The translations under genes were made by a program, and so were the position numbers. Positions 1 through 7,681 of a stretch of 64,000 nucleotides of DNA are shown here, in pieces. Source of the stretch: Sphingobium cloacae (GTDB taxonomy: Bacteria; Pseudomonadota; Alphaproteobacteria; Sphingomonadales; Sphingomonadaceae); assembly GCF_002355855.1 (NCBI RefSeq), contig NZ_AP017655.1, forward strand, positions 3,351,001-3,415,000. Reading direction: 5' to 3'. Each line of letters opens with the position of its first letter. The stretch's first letter is position 1. Below the pieces are notes generated by a model, which was not told the origin of the DNA, made no database searches, and saw only the letters and a program-made list of their open reading frames with translations.

Positions 1-1
1 C

Positions 2-346
2 GGTCCCAAGGATTTGCCGCGCGCGCTCTACAAGGTGGGCCAGATCGTCGGCAAGGCGCGCGGCATGGCGCGTCATTTCCGCACCGGCATCGACGCCATG
101 GTGCGCGAGGTCGAACTGGAGGAACTGGAAAAGAAATGGGCGGAACAGAACCGCCGCATCATGGAAGAGCATCCCCCCGAAACCACCGCCGCGCCGGAGC
201 CCTTGCCCGCGCCCGCCGATGAAAAGCCGGCTGAAATGCCATCGGTCGAGGAAAAGCCCGCTTTCGTCGCCCGATCCGCTCCGCGTCCGGCGGACGCGCC
301 CGCCGCCGAAGAGCCGCAGGACAAGAAGGGCGATGCGGCGGCATGA
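2..346 (+). CDS. tatB: Sec-independent translocase protein TatB (5' end outside window)
   Basis: This is the end of TatB, which works with TatC in the receptor complex that recognises twin-arginine signal peptides at the inner membrane. The window opens inside the gene: the frame is open from base 2, and the first residues, GPKDLPRAL, are the conserved turn after the N-terminal membrane helix. An amphipathic helix follows (KVGQIVGKARGMARHF), then a charged acidic helix and a Pro/Ala-rich tail of the usual kind. The start codon and membrane helix lie upstream of the window. The stop overlaps the tatC start by four bases, so the two are translationally coupled; tatA is probably just upstream. 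Confidence 0.93.
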   Translation, partial: GPKDLPRALYKVGQIVGKARGMARHFRTGIDAMVREVELEELEKKWAEQNRRIMEEHPPETTAAPEPLPAPADEKPAEMPSVEEKPAFVARSAPRPADAPAAEEPQDKKGDAAA

Positions 347-1119
347 TGGAGATCGACGACACCAAGGCGCCCTTGCTCGATCATCTGATCGAATTGCGCG
401 GGCGGCTGCTGAAATGCGTCTGGGCCCTGCTCCTCACCGGGGCGGTCTGCTTCTATTTTTCCGACAAGCTGTTCGCGGTGCTGGTCCATCCGCTCAAGGA
501 AGCCTTTGGCGACGCGGGCGGGCGGCTGGTCTACACCAAACTCTACGAAGCCTTCTTCGTGCAGGTGAAGATCGCGATCTTCGGCGCCTTTTTCCTGTCT
601 TTTCCGATCATCGCGAACCAGTTGTGGGCGTTTGTCGCTCCGGGCCTTTATGCCAAGGAAAAGAAGGCCTTGCTGCCCTTCCTCATCATGACGCCGGTCC
701 TTTTCGTCATGGGCGCGTCCCTGGCCTATTTCGTGGTGATGCCGACGGCCTTTCATTTCTTCCTGGAATTCCAAGGCAATAGCTCGGGCCTTTCGGTCGA
801 AGCCCTGCCCTCGGCCGGCGACTACCTCACTTTAGTCATGCAATTCATCCTGGCATTCGGCATCAGTTTTTTAATGCCCGTCCTGCTGATGCTGCTCAAC
901 CGCGCCGGTTTCGTGACCCGCGCGCAACTGATCGGGCTGCGCCGCTACATGATCGTCGCGGCGTTCATCCTGGCGGCGGTCCTGACGCCGCCCGACGTGG
1001 TGTCGCAGCTGATGCTCGCCATCCCGCTGCTGCTGCTCTATGAAATCACCATCGTCGCGATCTGGTTCACGGACCGGCGCAAGGCGCGCGACGAAGCGAC
1101 GGAAAGCGCCTCGGCCTGA
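343..1119 (+). CDS. tatC: Sec-independent translocase protein TatC
   Basis: TatC is the polytopic inner-membrane core of the twin-arginine translocase and binds the RR signal peptide. The 258-residue product has the usual length. It carries the cytoplasmic N-terminal signature HLIELRGRLL near residues 14-23 and the conserved loop FPIIANQLWAFVAPGLYAKE with its invariant Pro and Glu residues. About six hydrophobic segments are visible, ending in a charged cytoplasmic tail (TDRRKARDEA). The ATG overlaps the tatB stop (ATGATGG context). A second ATG one codon later could equally be the start. Confidence 0.96.
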   Translation: MMEIDDTKAPLLDHLIELRGRLLKCVWALLLTGAVCFYFSDKLFAVLVHPLKEAFGDAGGRLVYTKLYEAFFVQVKIAIFGAFFLSFPIIANQLWAFVAPGLYAKEKKALLPFLIMTPVLFVMGASLAYFVVMPTAFHFFLEFQGNSSGLSVEALPSAGDYLTLVMQFILAFGISFLMPVLLMLLNRAGFVTRAQLIGLRRYMIVAAFILAAVLTPPDVVSQLMLAIPLLLLYEITIVAIWFTDRRKARDEATESASA

Positions 1120-1127
1120 TTCCCCAT

Positions 1128-1155
1128 AAAAAAAGGCCCGCCAAAGCGGCGAGCC
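1128..1155 (-). terminator. Rho-independent terminator of the entericidin gene
   Basis: Read on the minus strand, an 8-bp stem (GGCTCGCC / GGCGGGCC, one G-T pair) with a 5-base loop is followed directly by seven T. It lies 30 bp past the stop of the minus-strand lipoprotein gene at 1186-1314. The same hairpin might also slow plus-strand transcripts from tatC, but there is no T run on that side. Confidence 0.85.
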
Positions 1156-1185
1156 ATGGAGGGAATCATGAAGAGGGGGAAAAAC

Positions 1186-1314
1186 TCAATCCGCGGCGTT
1201 CTCGACGGCTTTGCCCGCGCTCTGCACATCGCGGCCCGCGCCTTCCACCGTATTGCAGGCCGCCACCATCAGCGAGCCCGTCAGCAGCAGCGCGGCAAGG
1301 ATTTTCTTCGTCAT
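1186..1314 (-). CDS. Entericidin A/B-like small lipoprotein
   Basis: A 42-residue reading frame starts with MTKKILAALLLTGSLMVAAC, a lipoprotein signal ending in a lipobox (V-A-A-C, Cys20). The short mature part is NTVEGAGRDVQSAGKAVENA. The pattern N-T-x-x-G-x-G-x-D-x-x-x-x-G is that of the entericidin family, small envelope lipoproteins first described as an antidote/toxin pair in enterobacteria; single copies are very common in alphaproteobacteria and their role there is unclear. An AGGAG ribosome site lies 8 bases before the ATG and a clean terminator follows at 1128-1155, so this is a complete monocistronic gene. Confidence 0.9.
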   Translation of the reverse strand: MTKKILAALLLTGSLMVAACNTVEGAGRDVQSAGKAVENAAD

Positions 1315-1329
1315 GCAACGTCTCCTAGA

Positions 1330-1497
1330 AAACACTCGGCCCGGTTCCGTCATGCGAACCGGAGACAGGGAGACAACCCCTGGCCGCCCAAAGCGTTCCG
1401 CCGATACAGGACCAGGGATTCCAGCTGTTTATGCCCTTGAAAAGTCTGAGCCCGGAACGCGTCGGGGGGGGGAAGCGTTCCGGGCTCATGTTTTTTT
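1330..1497 (+). ncRNA. Possible structured small RNA ending in a strong terminator
   Basis: Between two minus-strand genes, the plus strand shows consecutive hairpins: CCGGTTC/GAACCGG at 1341-1362 (8-base loop) and CAGGG/CCCTG at 1366-1382. A 14-bp terminator stem at 1447-1488 then runs into a T run. No convincing plus-strand protein frame fits. A plus-strand transcript is suggested because the good T run lies on that strand and no plus-strand gene needs it. The 5' end is a guess. I do not recognise a known RNA family. It could instead be the 3' terminator of the flanking hydrolase acting in both directions. Confidence 0.35.
1447..1497 (+). terminator. Strong rho-independent terminator
   Basis: A perfect 14-bp stem (TGAGCCCGGAACGC at 1447-1460 pairing with 1475-1488) is followed by TGTTTTTTT. 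On the minus strand the stem is followed only by GACTTTTC, so it would be a weaker terminator for the cell wall hydrolase gene whose stop is at 1635. The polarity favours a plus-strand transcript. Confidence 0.8.
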
Positions 1498-1533
1498 GGA
1501 TAGCAAGAGCGGGGGGCAAAAGATTTGCTATCC
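1498..1533. repeat. Inverted repeat between terminator and hydrolase gene
   Basis: GGATAGCAA at 1498-1506 is the exact complement of TTGCTATCC at 1525-1533, with an 18-base G-rich loop. It starts directly after the T run of the preceding terminator. No T run follows on either strand, so it is either a stem in the 3' region of the hydrolase transcript or a protein site. The rest of 1534-1634 holds nothing I can name. Confidence 0.5.
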
Positions 1534-1634
1534 GCAAGTCATAACGCGCTCGTGGATGGCGGGTTCCCAGCCATGCGAAAAAATCGTATTTTTATTCCCA
1601 TGACGTTTCAGGCGCTTGATGCAGTCCCGAAAAA

Positions 1635-2576
1635 TCAGACGAGGGGCCTGCCGCTATTGCGATATTCAGGCCGGATGGTGGATTCCGGCAGATCGTCGAC
1701 GGGCCGCGAAGGAACGGCCGGAGCCGCCGGAGTGGACGCGGAAGCGCCGCCCTGGGGCAGGGCAAAGGCATCGGCCGGAACCGTCGGCCTGACGGTCCAC
1801 GTCCGCTGCGCCGGCCCGGCCTGCGTCTCGCGGCCTGCATAGGCGATGCGGAAAGCGGCCGGGGTGCCGTTGAAGCCGGTGTTGCGATAGAAGATATGCG
1901 CGCCGATCACGGCCACCGGCTGAAGCGTGCTGGACCAGAGCGGTCGCACGGCCAGCGTATGATAATGGGTGGCGAGCCCGACCGGGCGATAGACCAGTCC
2001 GGACAGCGCCTGTTCCGCGATGCGCCTTGCCCGTGCCCATGCCCGCAGATCGGGCGCGCGCGTCATCGACCCGTCGCAACTGAAGGTGAACTGGCAGCGA
2101 TAGTCGGTGCGCTCCGATCCCTGATAGACGACGCCGCAGACGCTGTTGGGCCATAGCGGGCTGCGCGCGCGGTTCAGGACGACCTGCGCCACCGCGCGCT
2201 GCCCTTCCTCCGGCTCATTGCCCGCTTCATAATAGATGGCCGAGGTCAGGCAATGGAGCGCGCGATAGCTATCGAGCGGGGTCAGTCCGCGAAACGCCAT
2301 GGCGGGCGCGGCGCGCACTTCGGCGAGGCTCATCACATGCGGGTTTTGCGCCGCCCGCGTCCCCGGCACGGGGTCGAACGCGCCCTGTGCGAAGAAGAAG
2401 GCGGAACCGGGGAAATTCTGTCCCGCTTCCTCGGCGGGATCGGCGAGCGCCAGGGGCGTGTCCAGCATGTCGAGCGGCGCGGCGGTGATGAGGTGCGGCA
2501 CGGCCAGCGCAACCAGCGCCACGGCAGCCAGCGCGCCATGCAGCCCCCATCTGTTCCCCGCCCTGCGAGATGGCAT
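1635..2576 (-). CDS. SleB-type cell wall hydrolase (Hydrolase_2 family)
   Basis: This 313-residue protein has an N-terminal membrane or signal segment (GALAAVALVALAVPHLI, residues 14-30) and a C-terminal catalytic domain. The motif ALHCLTSAIYYEAGNE, about residues 106-121, is the signature of the SleB/CwlJ hydrolase family, with the Glu residues of YYEAGNE as likely catalytic residues. It is followed by RAVAQVVLNR and a Cys-containing QCQF-like stretch (YRCQFTFSCDG). The family cleaves peptidoglycan glycan strands; in Gram-negatives the role is probably wall remodelling. The ATG at 2576 is chosen because AAGGA lies 7 bases upstream; a longer frame to 2693 lacks support. It is divergent from the cysteine synthase gene. 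Confidence 0.85.
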   Translation of the reverse strand: MPSRRAGNRWGLHGALAAVALVALAVPHLITAAPLDMLDTPLALADPAEEAGQNFPGSAFFFAQGAFDPVPGTRAAQNPHVMSLAEVRAAPAMAFRGLTPLDSYRALHCLTSAIYYEAGNEPEEGQRAVAQVVLNRARSPLWPNSVCGVVYQGSERTDYRCQFTFSCDGSMTRAPDLRAWARARRIAEQALSGLVYRPVGLATHYHTLAVRPLWSSTLQPVAVIGAHIFYRNTGFNGTPAAFRIAYAGRETQAGPAQRTWTVRPTVPADAFALPQGGASASTPAAPAVPSRPVDDLPESTIRPEYRNSGRPLV

Positions 2577-2789
2577 TGCCCGTCCTTGCGAAAACCGCCC
2601 ATGCGCGATGGGCGTGACCCGTCTAGCCCAAAGAGGTTTCGATTTCCTGCCCGGATTCGCGCCTGTCCCGCTATGGCACGGGCGGTCTGCCATGGGTTAA
2701 CGGCGCGCCGGTCGAAGAAAACCGCGGCTTTGCGGGCCCATCTATTCCCTTGCTTGGCAAAGCGCGGTCCGGTCCGCTATGCGGATAGC

Positions 2790-3785
2790 ATGCTGGTCCA
2801 GAAAGATAGCCTCGCCCTTATCGGCAACACGCCCCTCGTGCGTCTCGCCGGTCCGTCCGACGAAACGGGCTGCGACATCTACGCGAAGTGCGAGTTCGCC
2901 AATCCGGGCGCTTCGGTGAAGGATCGCGCCGCGCTGTTCATCGTCAACGACGCCGAGGAGAAGGGCCTGCTGACGCCGGGCGGCACCATCGTCGAGGGCA
3001 CGGCGGGCAATACCGGCATCGGCCTGGCGCTGGTCGCCAATGCGAAGGGGTACAAGACGATCATCGTCATGCCCGAAACGCAAAGCCGGGAGAAGATGGA
3101 TACGCTGCGCGCGCTGGGCGCGGAACTGGTGACGGTGCCCGCCGCGCCTTATTCCAACCCCGGCCATTTCGTGCACACATCCCGCCGCATCGCCGAAGAG
3201 ACGGAAAATGCGGTCTGGGCCAATCAGTTCGACAATATCGCCAATCGCAAGGCGCATATCGTCGGCACCGCCGAGGAGATCTGGGCCCAGATGGAAGGCC
3301 GGATCGACGGCTTCACCTGCGCGGCGGGGACCGGCGGCACCATCGCGGGCGTGGGACTGGGCCTCAAGGCGCATGACGAGAACATCACCATCGCGCTCAG
3401 CGATCCCTATGGCGCGGCGCTCTATAATTATTACGCCCATGGCGAACTCAAGGCCGAAGGCAATTCGGTCGCGGAGGGGATCGGACAGGGCCGCATCACC
3501 GCTAATCTGGAAGGCGCGCCCATCGACACGCAGTTCCGCATTTCGGACGAGGAAGGGCTGATCTGGGTTCGCCGTTTGTTGAGCGAGGAAGGGCTGTGCC
3601 TCGGCCTCTCATCGGGGATCAATGTCGCGGGCGCGGTGGCGCTGGCAAAACAGCTCGGACCGGGCAAGCGGATCGCCACGATCCTGTGCGATACGGGATT
3701 CCGCTATCTTTCAACCCTTTACAACCGCGAGTGGCTGGAAACTAAGGGGTTGACGGTCTTCCCCTGGCTCGCGCACAATCGCTGA
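2790..3785 (+). CDS. cysK: Cysteine synthase-family PLP enzyme (O-acetylserine sulfhydrylase type)
   Basis: A 331-residue type II PLP-fold enzyme. It starts with the IGNTPLVRL motif, carries NPGASVKDRAA with the PLP-binding Lys near residue 40, the substrate loop EGTAGNTGIGLA, and the phosphate-cradle glycine loop GTGGTIAG. These are the marks of cysteine synthase, which makes cysteine from O-acetylserine and sulfide. The C-terminal CDTGFRYLSTLYNREWL is typical of the CysK-like branch common in alphaproteobacteria. Some members of this family are cystathionine beta-synthases, so the exact substrate is not certain. The frame is open well upstream, but homology begins at the ATG at 2790. No sulfur genes adjoin it. 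Confidence 0.82.
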   Translation: MLVQKDSLALIGNTPLVRLAGPSDETGCDIYAKCEFANPGASVKDRAALFIVNDAEEKGLLTPGGTIVEGTAGNTGIGLALVANAKGYKTIIVMPETQSREKMDTLRALGAELVTVPAAPYSNPGHFVHTSRRIAEETENAVWANQFDNIANRKAHIVGTAEEIWAQMEGRIDGFTCAAGTGGTIAGVGLGLKAHDENITIALSDPYGAALYNYYAHGELKAEGNSVAEGIGQGRITANLEGAPIDTQFRISDEEGLIWVRRLLSEEGLCLGLSSGINVAGAVALAKQLGPGKRIATILCDTGFRYLSTLYNREWLETKGLTVFPWLAHNR

Positions 3786-3827
3786 CAGGCCGATAAGGGT
3801 CGCGACCGTCGGATAAAAGAGCAAATC

Positions 3828-4136
3828 ATGGCTGAAACTCCCCGCCAACAGGAAGGGTTGCAGCGCGTCCAGATCGGCCTGACCGGCCTTGCGGGCGTGG
3901 TGCTGCTGGTTGGCCTTGCCAATATCGTGATCGACAAGGCGCGGGTGGACGATGCCGTCACGCCCCCTCCGGCCGTATCGACGGTCGATGTCAACGCCGT
4001 GGCGCCCAAGGAGCCTTTGGCGGAACTGGGCGTGCAGCCCGCGCCGGACCAGGCGCAGCCGGTCGTGCCGGACCTCCAGCCCGACCCTTATATCCGAAAG
4101 CCGATGGATCGCGATCCGCAAGCGCCTGCGCGCTGA
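3828..4136 (+). CDS. Small single-pass membrane protein of unknown function
   Basis: A 102-residue protein with a short polar N-terminus (MAETPRQQEGLQRVQIGLT), one membrane helix near residues 19-36 (GLAGVVLLVGLANIVI), and a Pro/Val/Asp-rich tail of about 65 residues. The helix position suggests a cytoplasmic N-terminus and a periplasmic tail. It lies 42 bp after the cysteine synthase gene and 25 bp before the next membrane protein, so it may be cotranscribed with both. I recognise no domain. Codon use matches the neighbours. Confidence 0.7.
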   Translation: MAETPRQQEGLQRVQIGLTGLAGVVLLVGLANIVIDKARVDDAVTPPPAVSTVDVNAVAPKEPLAELGVQPAPDQAQPVVPDLQPDPYIRKPMDRDPQAPAR

Positions 4137-4161
4137 CGAACGGCAAGAGCCGGCATAGCGG

Positions 4162-5394
4162 ATGATCGCTGCGGGGCGAGGCTTGCTGATCCTGTGCCTG
4201 CCGGGCCTGGTGCTGCTTGGCGGCCTGCCTGCGTTGTTGAGGGGCGGGCAGGTCGATATGATGTACTGGATGACGTCTGCGCTGCTTCTGTTGGCGGGAG
4301 CAGGATGGGCGATGGGGCGCGCGCGTCTGACGCTGTCCCTTTGGCTGGGCATGGGCGCCGTGGGCGCCGTGGCCTTGCTGTGCGCACTGGCCGCGGGGCG
4401 CCAGCCGGCGCAGTTGCCGATGCTGCTCTTGCTGATCCTGGCCTGCGCGGCGAGCGCCGGGGGAGCCTTGCTGCGTTGGCGCTGGCCGGTGGCGCTGGGC
4501 CTGCTGGTCGTCGCGGGATCGGTCTGGTTCGCAGCACGGACGGAGCCGGCGCGGCAGGCGCGGGACCGGCCCGCGCTGGCGGTCATCACGGCGCTGCCGC
4601 TTTTCTGGCGCGAAGGAGAGCAGGGACTGGCCGCCCGATCGGACGCGCCGATCCTTACGCTGCTGCGCCGCCGCTTCGATGTCCACCCGCTCGATAGCGC
4701 GCTTTCGCCGGATTTGGGCAGAATGAGCCTGCTGCTGATCGCCCAGCCGCGCGGAATGGCGGCGGCGGAACTGGCCGCGATCGATCATTGGGTGCGGCGG
4801 GGCGGGCAGGCGCTGATATTGGCCGATCCGCTGCTGCGCTGGCCCTCGCCTCTGCCGCTGGGAGATCGCCGCCGCGCTCCGCCGGTCAGCCTGCTGGGTC
4901 CTCTGCTCGATCATTGGGGCCTGCGCCTGCTTCCCGTGGAGCAGATGGGGGAGCGCAGGCATTTCCTGCCTGACGGGTCGTTGCTGACCAGCATGGGGGC
5001 TTCGCGCTTCGATATCCGGTCCGCGTCTTGCCGGGGCGAGGCGTCCGGACTGATCGCCCGCTGCCGGATCGGCTCGGGAACGGCCGTGCTGGTGGCGGAC
5101 GCGGACATGATCGACGACCGGCTATGGCTGGCCGATCCCGATCGACCTTTTGCCCCCGACGCATGGAGCGCGGACACGCCGGCCCTGGTCGCGCAATGGC
5201 TGGGCCGTTCGCTGCCCGGCGAGCGGCAATGGGTGCGGTCGAACGAGGATCTGGTGAAAGGGGTGCGATGGGCGATTCTGGCCGGGATGATATGGGCAGG
5301 ATTGGGATGGGCGCTGTTCTGGCGCGGGAAAAGACGGATTCCGCCTGGGACCTATGTTGCCGGAAGGAATGAAAAACCATCGAAACGGGATTAA
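4162..5394 (+). CDS. GldG-like membrane protein (ABC-type uncharacterised transport domain)
   Basis: This 410-residue protein begins with four or five hydrophobic helices (to about residue 125) and ends with another at about 371-393, followed by a basic cytoplasmic tail. The region between, with LLLIAQPRGMAAAELAAIDHWVRRGG and ALILADPLL, resembles the periplasmic domain of GldG/'ABC-type uncharacterised transport' proteins that pair with an ATPase and a permease. No ATPase or permease gene lies here, so it may work alone or with partners elsewhere. It is followed 180 bp later by the dcw cluster; that gap (5395-5574) holds no feature I can name. The family call is by motif only. Confidence 0.6.
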   Translation: MIAAGRGLLILCLPGLVLLGGLPALLRGGQVDMMYWMTSALLLLAGAGWAMGRARLTLSLWLGMGAVGAVALLCALAAGRQPAQLPMLLLLILACAASAGGALLRWRWPVALGLLVVAGSVWFAARTEPARQARDRPALAVITALPLFWREGEQGLAARSDAPILTLLRRRFDVHPLDSALSPDLGRMSLLLIAQPRGMAAAELAAIDHWVRRGGQALILADPLLRWPSPLPLGDRRRAPPVSLLGPLLDHWGLRLLPVEQMGERRHFLPDGSLLTSMGASRFDIRSASCRGEASGLIARCRIGSGTAVLVADADMIDDRLWLADPDRPFAPDAWSADTPALVAQWLGRSLPGERQWVRSNEDLVKGVRWAILAGMIWAGLGWALFWRGKRRIPPGTYVAGRNEKPSKRD

Positions 5395-5574
5395 AAACCA
5401 GAACAAAACAGGATTTCCCAGCCTTTCCCGACTTTTCCCTTTCCTTGCCGCTCGGGGCTTGGTATCTGATCGCCTATTGGGGTTGTCAGACTTCGTGCAC
5501 GCTATGCGCTGAATCGCATCGGTGATTGAGCGGGCGATGGTCTGCGCCTCGTCACAAAGGGGCGGCAGCCGCAG

Positions 5575-6072
5575 GTGTCGGAACTCATTCTCTATACGGG
5601 CAACGCGTTCAGCGTCGCGGACGGCAAGGGCCGTTTCGTGCTGCCCCTGGAGATGCGCCGGCAGGTCAAGCTCTCCAGCGGGGGCGAGAATCGCCTCTAT
5701 ATGTCCGTCCATATCGAAAATGGCTGCGCGACCGGCTTTGGCGAATCGCATCGCCGTTTCCTGTTCGCCGAGGTCGAGGAAATCGCCCGGGAAGCGCGGG
5801 CGCAGGGGCGGGACTATAATGCCGACCTCGAACTGGAACGGCGTCTCGGCACTATCGAGGAGGTGAATTTCGACGAAGGCGGCCGCTTCGCCATGCACCC
5901 CGATATCAAGGAGGAATATGGCATTTCCGACGCCGTCTTCTTCTATGGCGTGGGCCGCTACATCCAGATCTGGAAGCCGGAATCGCTGGTCGACAGCAAG
6001 GATCGCCCTGAACTGATCCGCAACAAGGTGCGCCGCTGGCTGGACCAGCGCGAAGCGGGAGGCGGCAAATGA
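5575..6072 (+). CDS. mraZ: Transcriptional regulator MraZ
   Basis: MraZ is an AbrB-fold DNA-binding protein that represses the dcw operon it heads. The 165-residue product has two SpoVT/AbrB-like halves, the first with [16 protein letters not shown] (residues 14-29) and the second with [15 protein letters not shown]. The start is GTG at 5575, where homology begins ([13 protein letters not shown]). Its stop overlaps the rsmH ATG by four bases. I could not find the repeated GTGGG/TGGGN boxes bound by MraZ in other bacteria in the 180 bp upstream, so its operator is not identified. Confidence 0.94.
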   Translation: MSELILYTGNAFSVADGKGRFVLPLEMRRQVKLSSGGENRLYMSVHIENGCATGFGESHRRFLFAEVEEIAREARAQGRDYNADLELERRLGTIEEVNFDEGGRFAMHPDIKEEYGISDAVFFYGVGRYIQIWKPESLVDSKDRPELIRNKVRRWLDQREAGGGK

Positions 6073-7034
6073 CCCCCGCCGCCGATCCCGGCCGCCATAT
6101 CCCCGTCCTCCTCGACGAAGTGCTGCATGCGCTCGCCATCAACCCCGGCGAGCGGCATGTCGACGGCACTTTCGGCGCGGGCGGCTATTCGGCGGCCATG
6201 GCGGAGCGGGGCGCGCAGGTCTTCGCCTTCGATCGCGATCCCGATGCGATCCGCGAAGGGCAGGCGCTTTCCCATGAAAGAGGCATAGAACTGATCGAGG
6301 GTGAGTTTTCCCGCATGGAGGAATTGCTGGCGGATCGCGGCGTCGCCAGCGTGTCGGGCGTGACGCTCGACATCGGCGTGTCCTCGATGCAGCTCGACCG
6401 GGCGGAGCGGGGCTTTTCCTTTCAGGCGGACGGCCCGCTCGCCATGACGATGAGCCGGACCGGCATGAGCGCCGCCGATTTCCTCAACACCGCCCCGGAG
6501 CAGGAGATCGCGGACGTCCTCTACCGCTATGGCGAGGAGCCGCGCTCGCGCCGGGTGGCCAAGGCGATCGTGGAGGCGCGCCCGCTGGAGCGCACGGGCC
6601 AGCTTGCCGCCGTGGTGCGCCGGGCGCTGGGCCACAAGCCGCATGACAAGAAGGACCCGGCCACCCGCACTTTCCAGGCGATCCGCATTCATGTGAATCG
6701 CGAACTGGAGGAGCTGGAGCGCGGGCTGGAAGCGGCCGAGGCGCTGCTGGAGGAAGGCGGCCGCCTGGCGGTCGTGACTTTCCACAGCCTGGAGGACCGC
6801 ATCGTCAAGCAGTTCCTGCGCCAGCGTTCGGGCAATGAGGCGGGCGGATCGCGTCACATGCCCGAACGGCAGGCGAGCGACATTCCCACTTTCGAGCGGC
6901 CCGCCAAGGCGGTGCGTCCCGGACAGGCCGAACTGACGCGCAACCCCCGCGCCCGTTCCGCCACGCTCCGCAGCGCCGTCCGCACCGGCGCGCCCGCCCG
7001 CCGTTCCCACGCCAGCCGGAGTGATCGGTCATGA
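6069..7034 (+). CDS. rsmH: 16S rRNA (cytosine1402-N4)-methyltransferase RsmH
   Basis: RsmH (MraW) uses SAM to methylate N4 of C1402 in the decoding centre of 16S rRNA. The 321-residue protein begins with [13 protein letters not shown]. It has the SAM motif [14 protein letters not shown] (about residues 28-41), the acidic AFDRDPDAI, the family signature [19 protein letters not shown], and the C-terminal [15 protein letters not shown] motif. The basic tail is rich in Arg/Ala. It overlaps mraZ before it and ftsL after it by four bases each, as expected in a coupled dcw operon. Confidence 0.96.
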   Translation: MTPAADPGRHIPVLLDEVLHALAINPGERHVDGTFGAGGYSAAMAERGAQVFAFDRDPDAIREGQALSHERGIELIEGEFSRMEELLADRGVASVSGVTLDIGVSSMQLDRAERGFSFQADGPLAMTMSRTGMSAADFLNTAPEQEIADVLYRYGEEPRSRRVAKAIVEARPLERTGQLAAVVRRALGHKPHDKKDPATRTFQAIRIHVNRELEELERGLEAAEALLEEGGRLAVVTFHSLEDRIVKQFLRQRSGNEAGGSRHMPERQASDIPTFERPAKAVRPGQAELTRNPRARSATLRSAVRTGAPARRSHASRSDRS

Positions 7035-7681
7035 TCGCGGTCAAGAGGTTGCAGAGCCTGATCTGGGTGCTCCTCGTCGCGCTGGGGGCGCTGGGCGCTT
7101 ATCTGGTGTCGCTGAAGGTCGCGACGGAGCGCAACGAGCTGATGCGCGTCCGGGCGCAGATCACGCGGGCCAATGGCGACATCCGCTATCTGGAGACCGA
7201 GTTCAGCGCGCGCGCCAATATGCGCCAGTTGGAACGCTGGAATCAGGATGATTTCCGATATGCGACGCCCTCCGCCCAGCAATATCTGGCGGGCGAGAGG
7301 GCGCTGGCGCATCTGGACGGGGTGCAGCCCAACGGCCCCGATTATGTCGCGCCGCCGGTGATGGTGGCGATGGTGCAGACGCCCGCCGACCTGCCTTCCG
7401 CCGCGCAGCCCGCTCCGGCCAGCCCCGCCGCGACGCAGATCCGCAGCGACATCGCCGTGATTCGCGAGGCCCATGCGGCGGACAATGTCGAAAAGCTCGC
7501 CAAGCCCGCCAAGCCGACCCCGGCGGAAAAGGCGAAGCGCGACGAGGATGTGTCCCGCCCCAATCCGGTCGCCCGCCGCGCCGAGCGGATGGCGATGCTG
7601 GACGCCAAGCTGCTGGATGACAGCACGCTGGGCGACATCAGCGCCAAGGCGGCGCGGGAACGCAAGAAGGAGCCGCGCTGA
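7031..7681 (+). CDS. ftsL: Cell division protein FtsL-like
   Basis: A 216-residue bitopic membrane protein: a short cytoplasmic N-terminus, one helix at about residues 9-28 ([19 protein letters not shown]), then a coiled-coil-like segment ([28 protein letters not shown]), the typical FtsL layout. In the divisome FtsL bridges FtsQ/FtsB and the FtsWI synthase. The call rests partly on position, directly between rsmH and ftsI. The tail from residue 120 is Ala/Pro/Lys-rich and much longer than in E. coli FtsL (121 residues). It shares its last base with the ftsI start. Confidence 0.85.
   Translation: MIAVKRLQSLIWVLLVALGALGAYLVSLKVATERNELMRVRAQITRANGDIRYLETEFSARANMRQLERWNQDDFRYATPSAQQYLAGERALAHLDGVQPNGPDYVAPPVMVAMVQTPADLPSAAQPAPASPAATQIRSDIAVIREAHAADNVEKLAKPAKPTPAEKAKRDEDVSRPNPVARRAERMAMLDAKLLDDSTLGDISAKAARERKKEPR

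Noticed and set aside
1211..1603. 130-residue plus-strand frame
   Set aside because: It crosses the entericidin gene and a strong terminator hairpin and shows no protein-like features.
2253..2789. N-terminal extension of the cysteine synthase frame (179 codons)
   Set aside because: It is antisense to the hydrolase N-terminus and lacks homology; the enzyme begins at 2790.
5395..5574. Search for MraZ operator boxes before mraZ
   Set aside because: Only one TTGGGG is present; the triple repeat needed for an operator call is absent.
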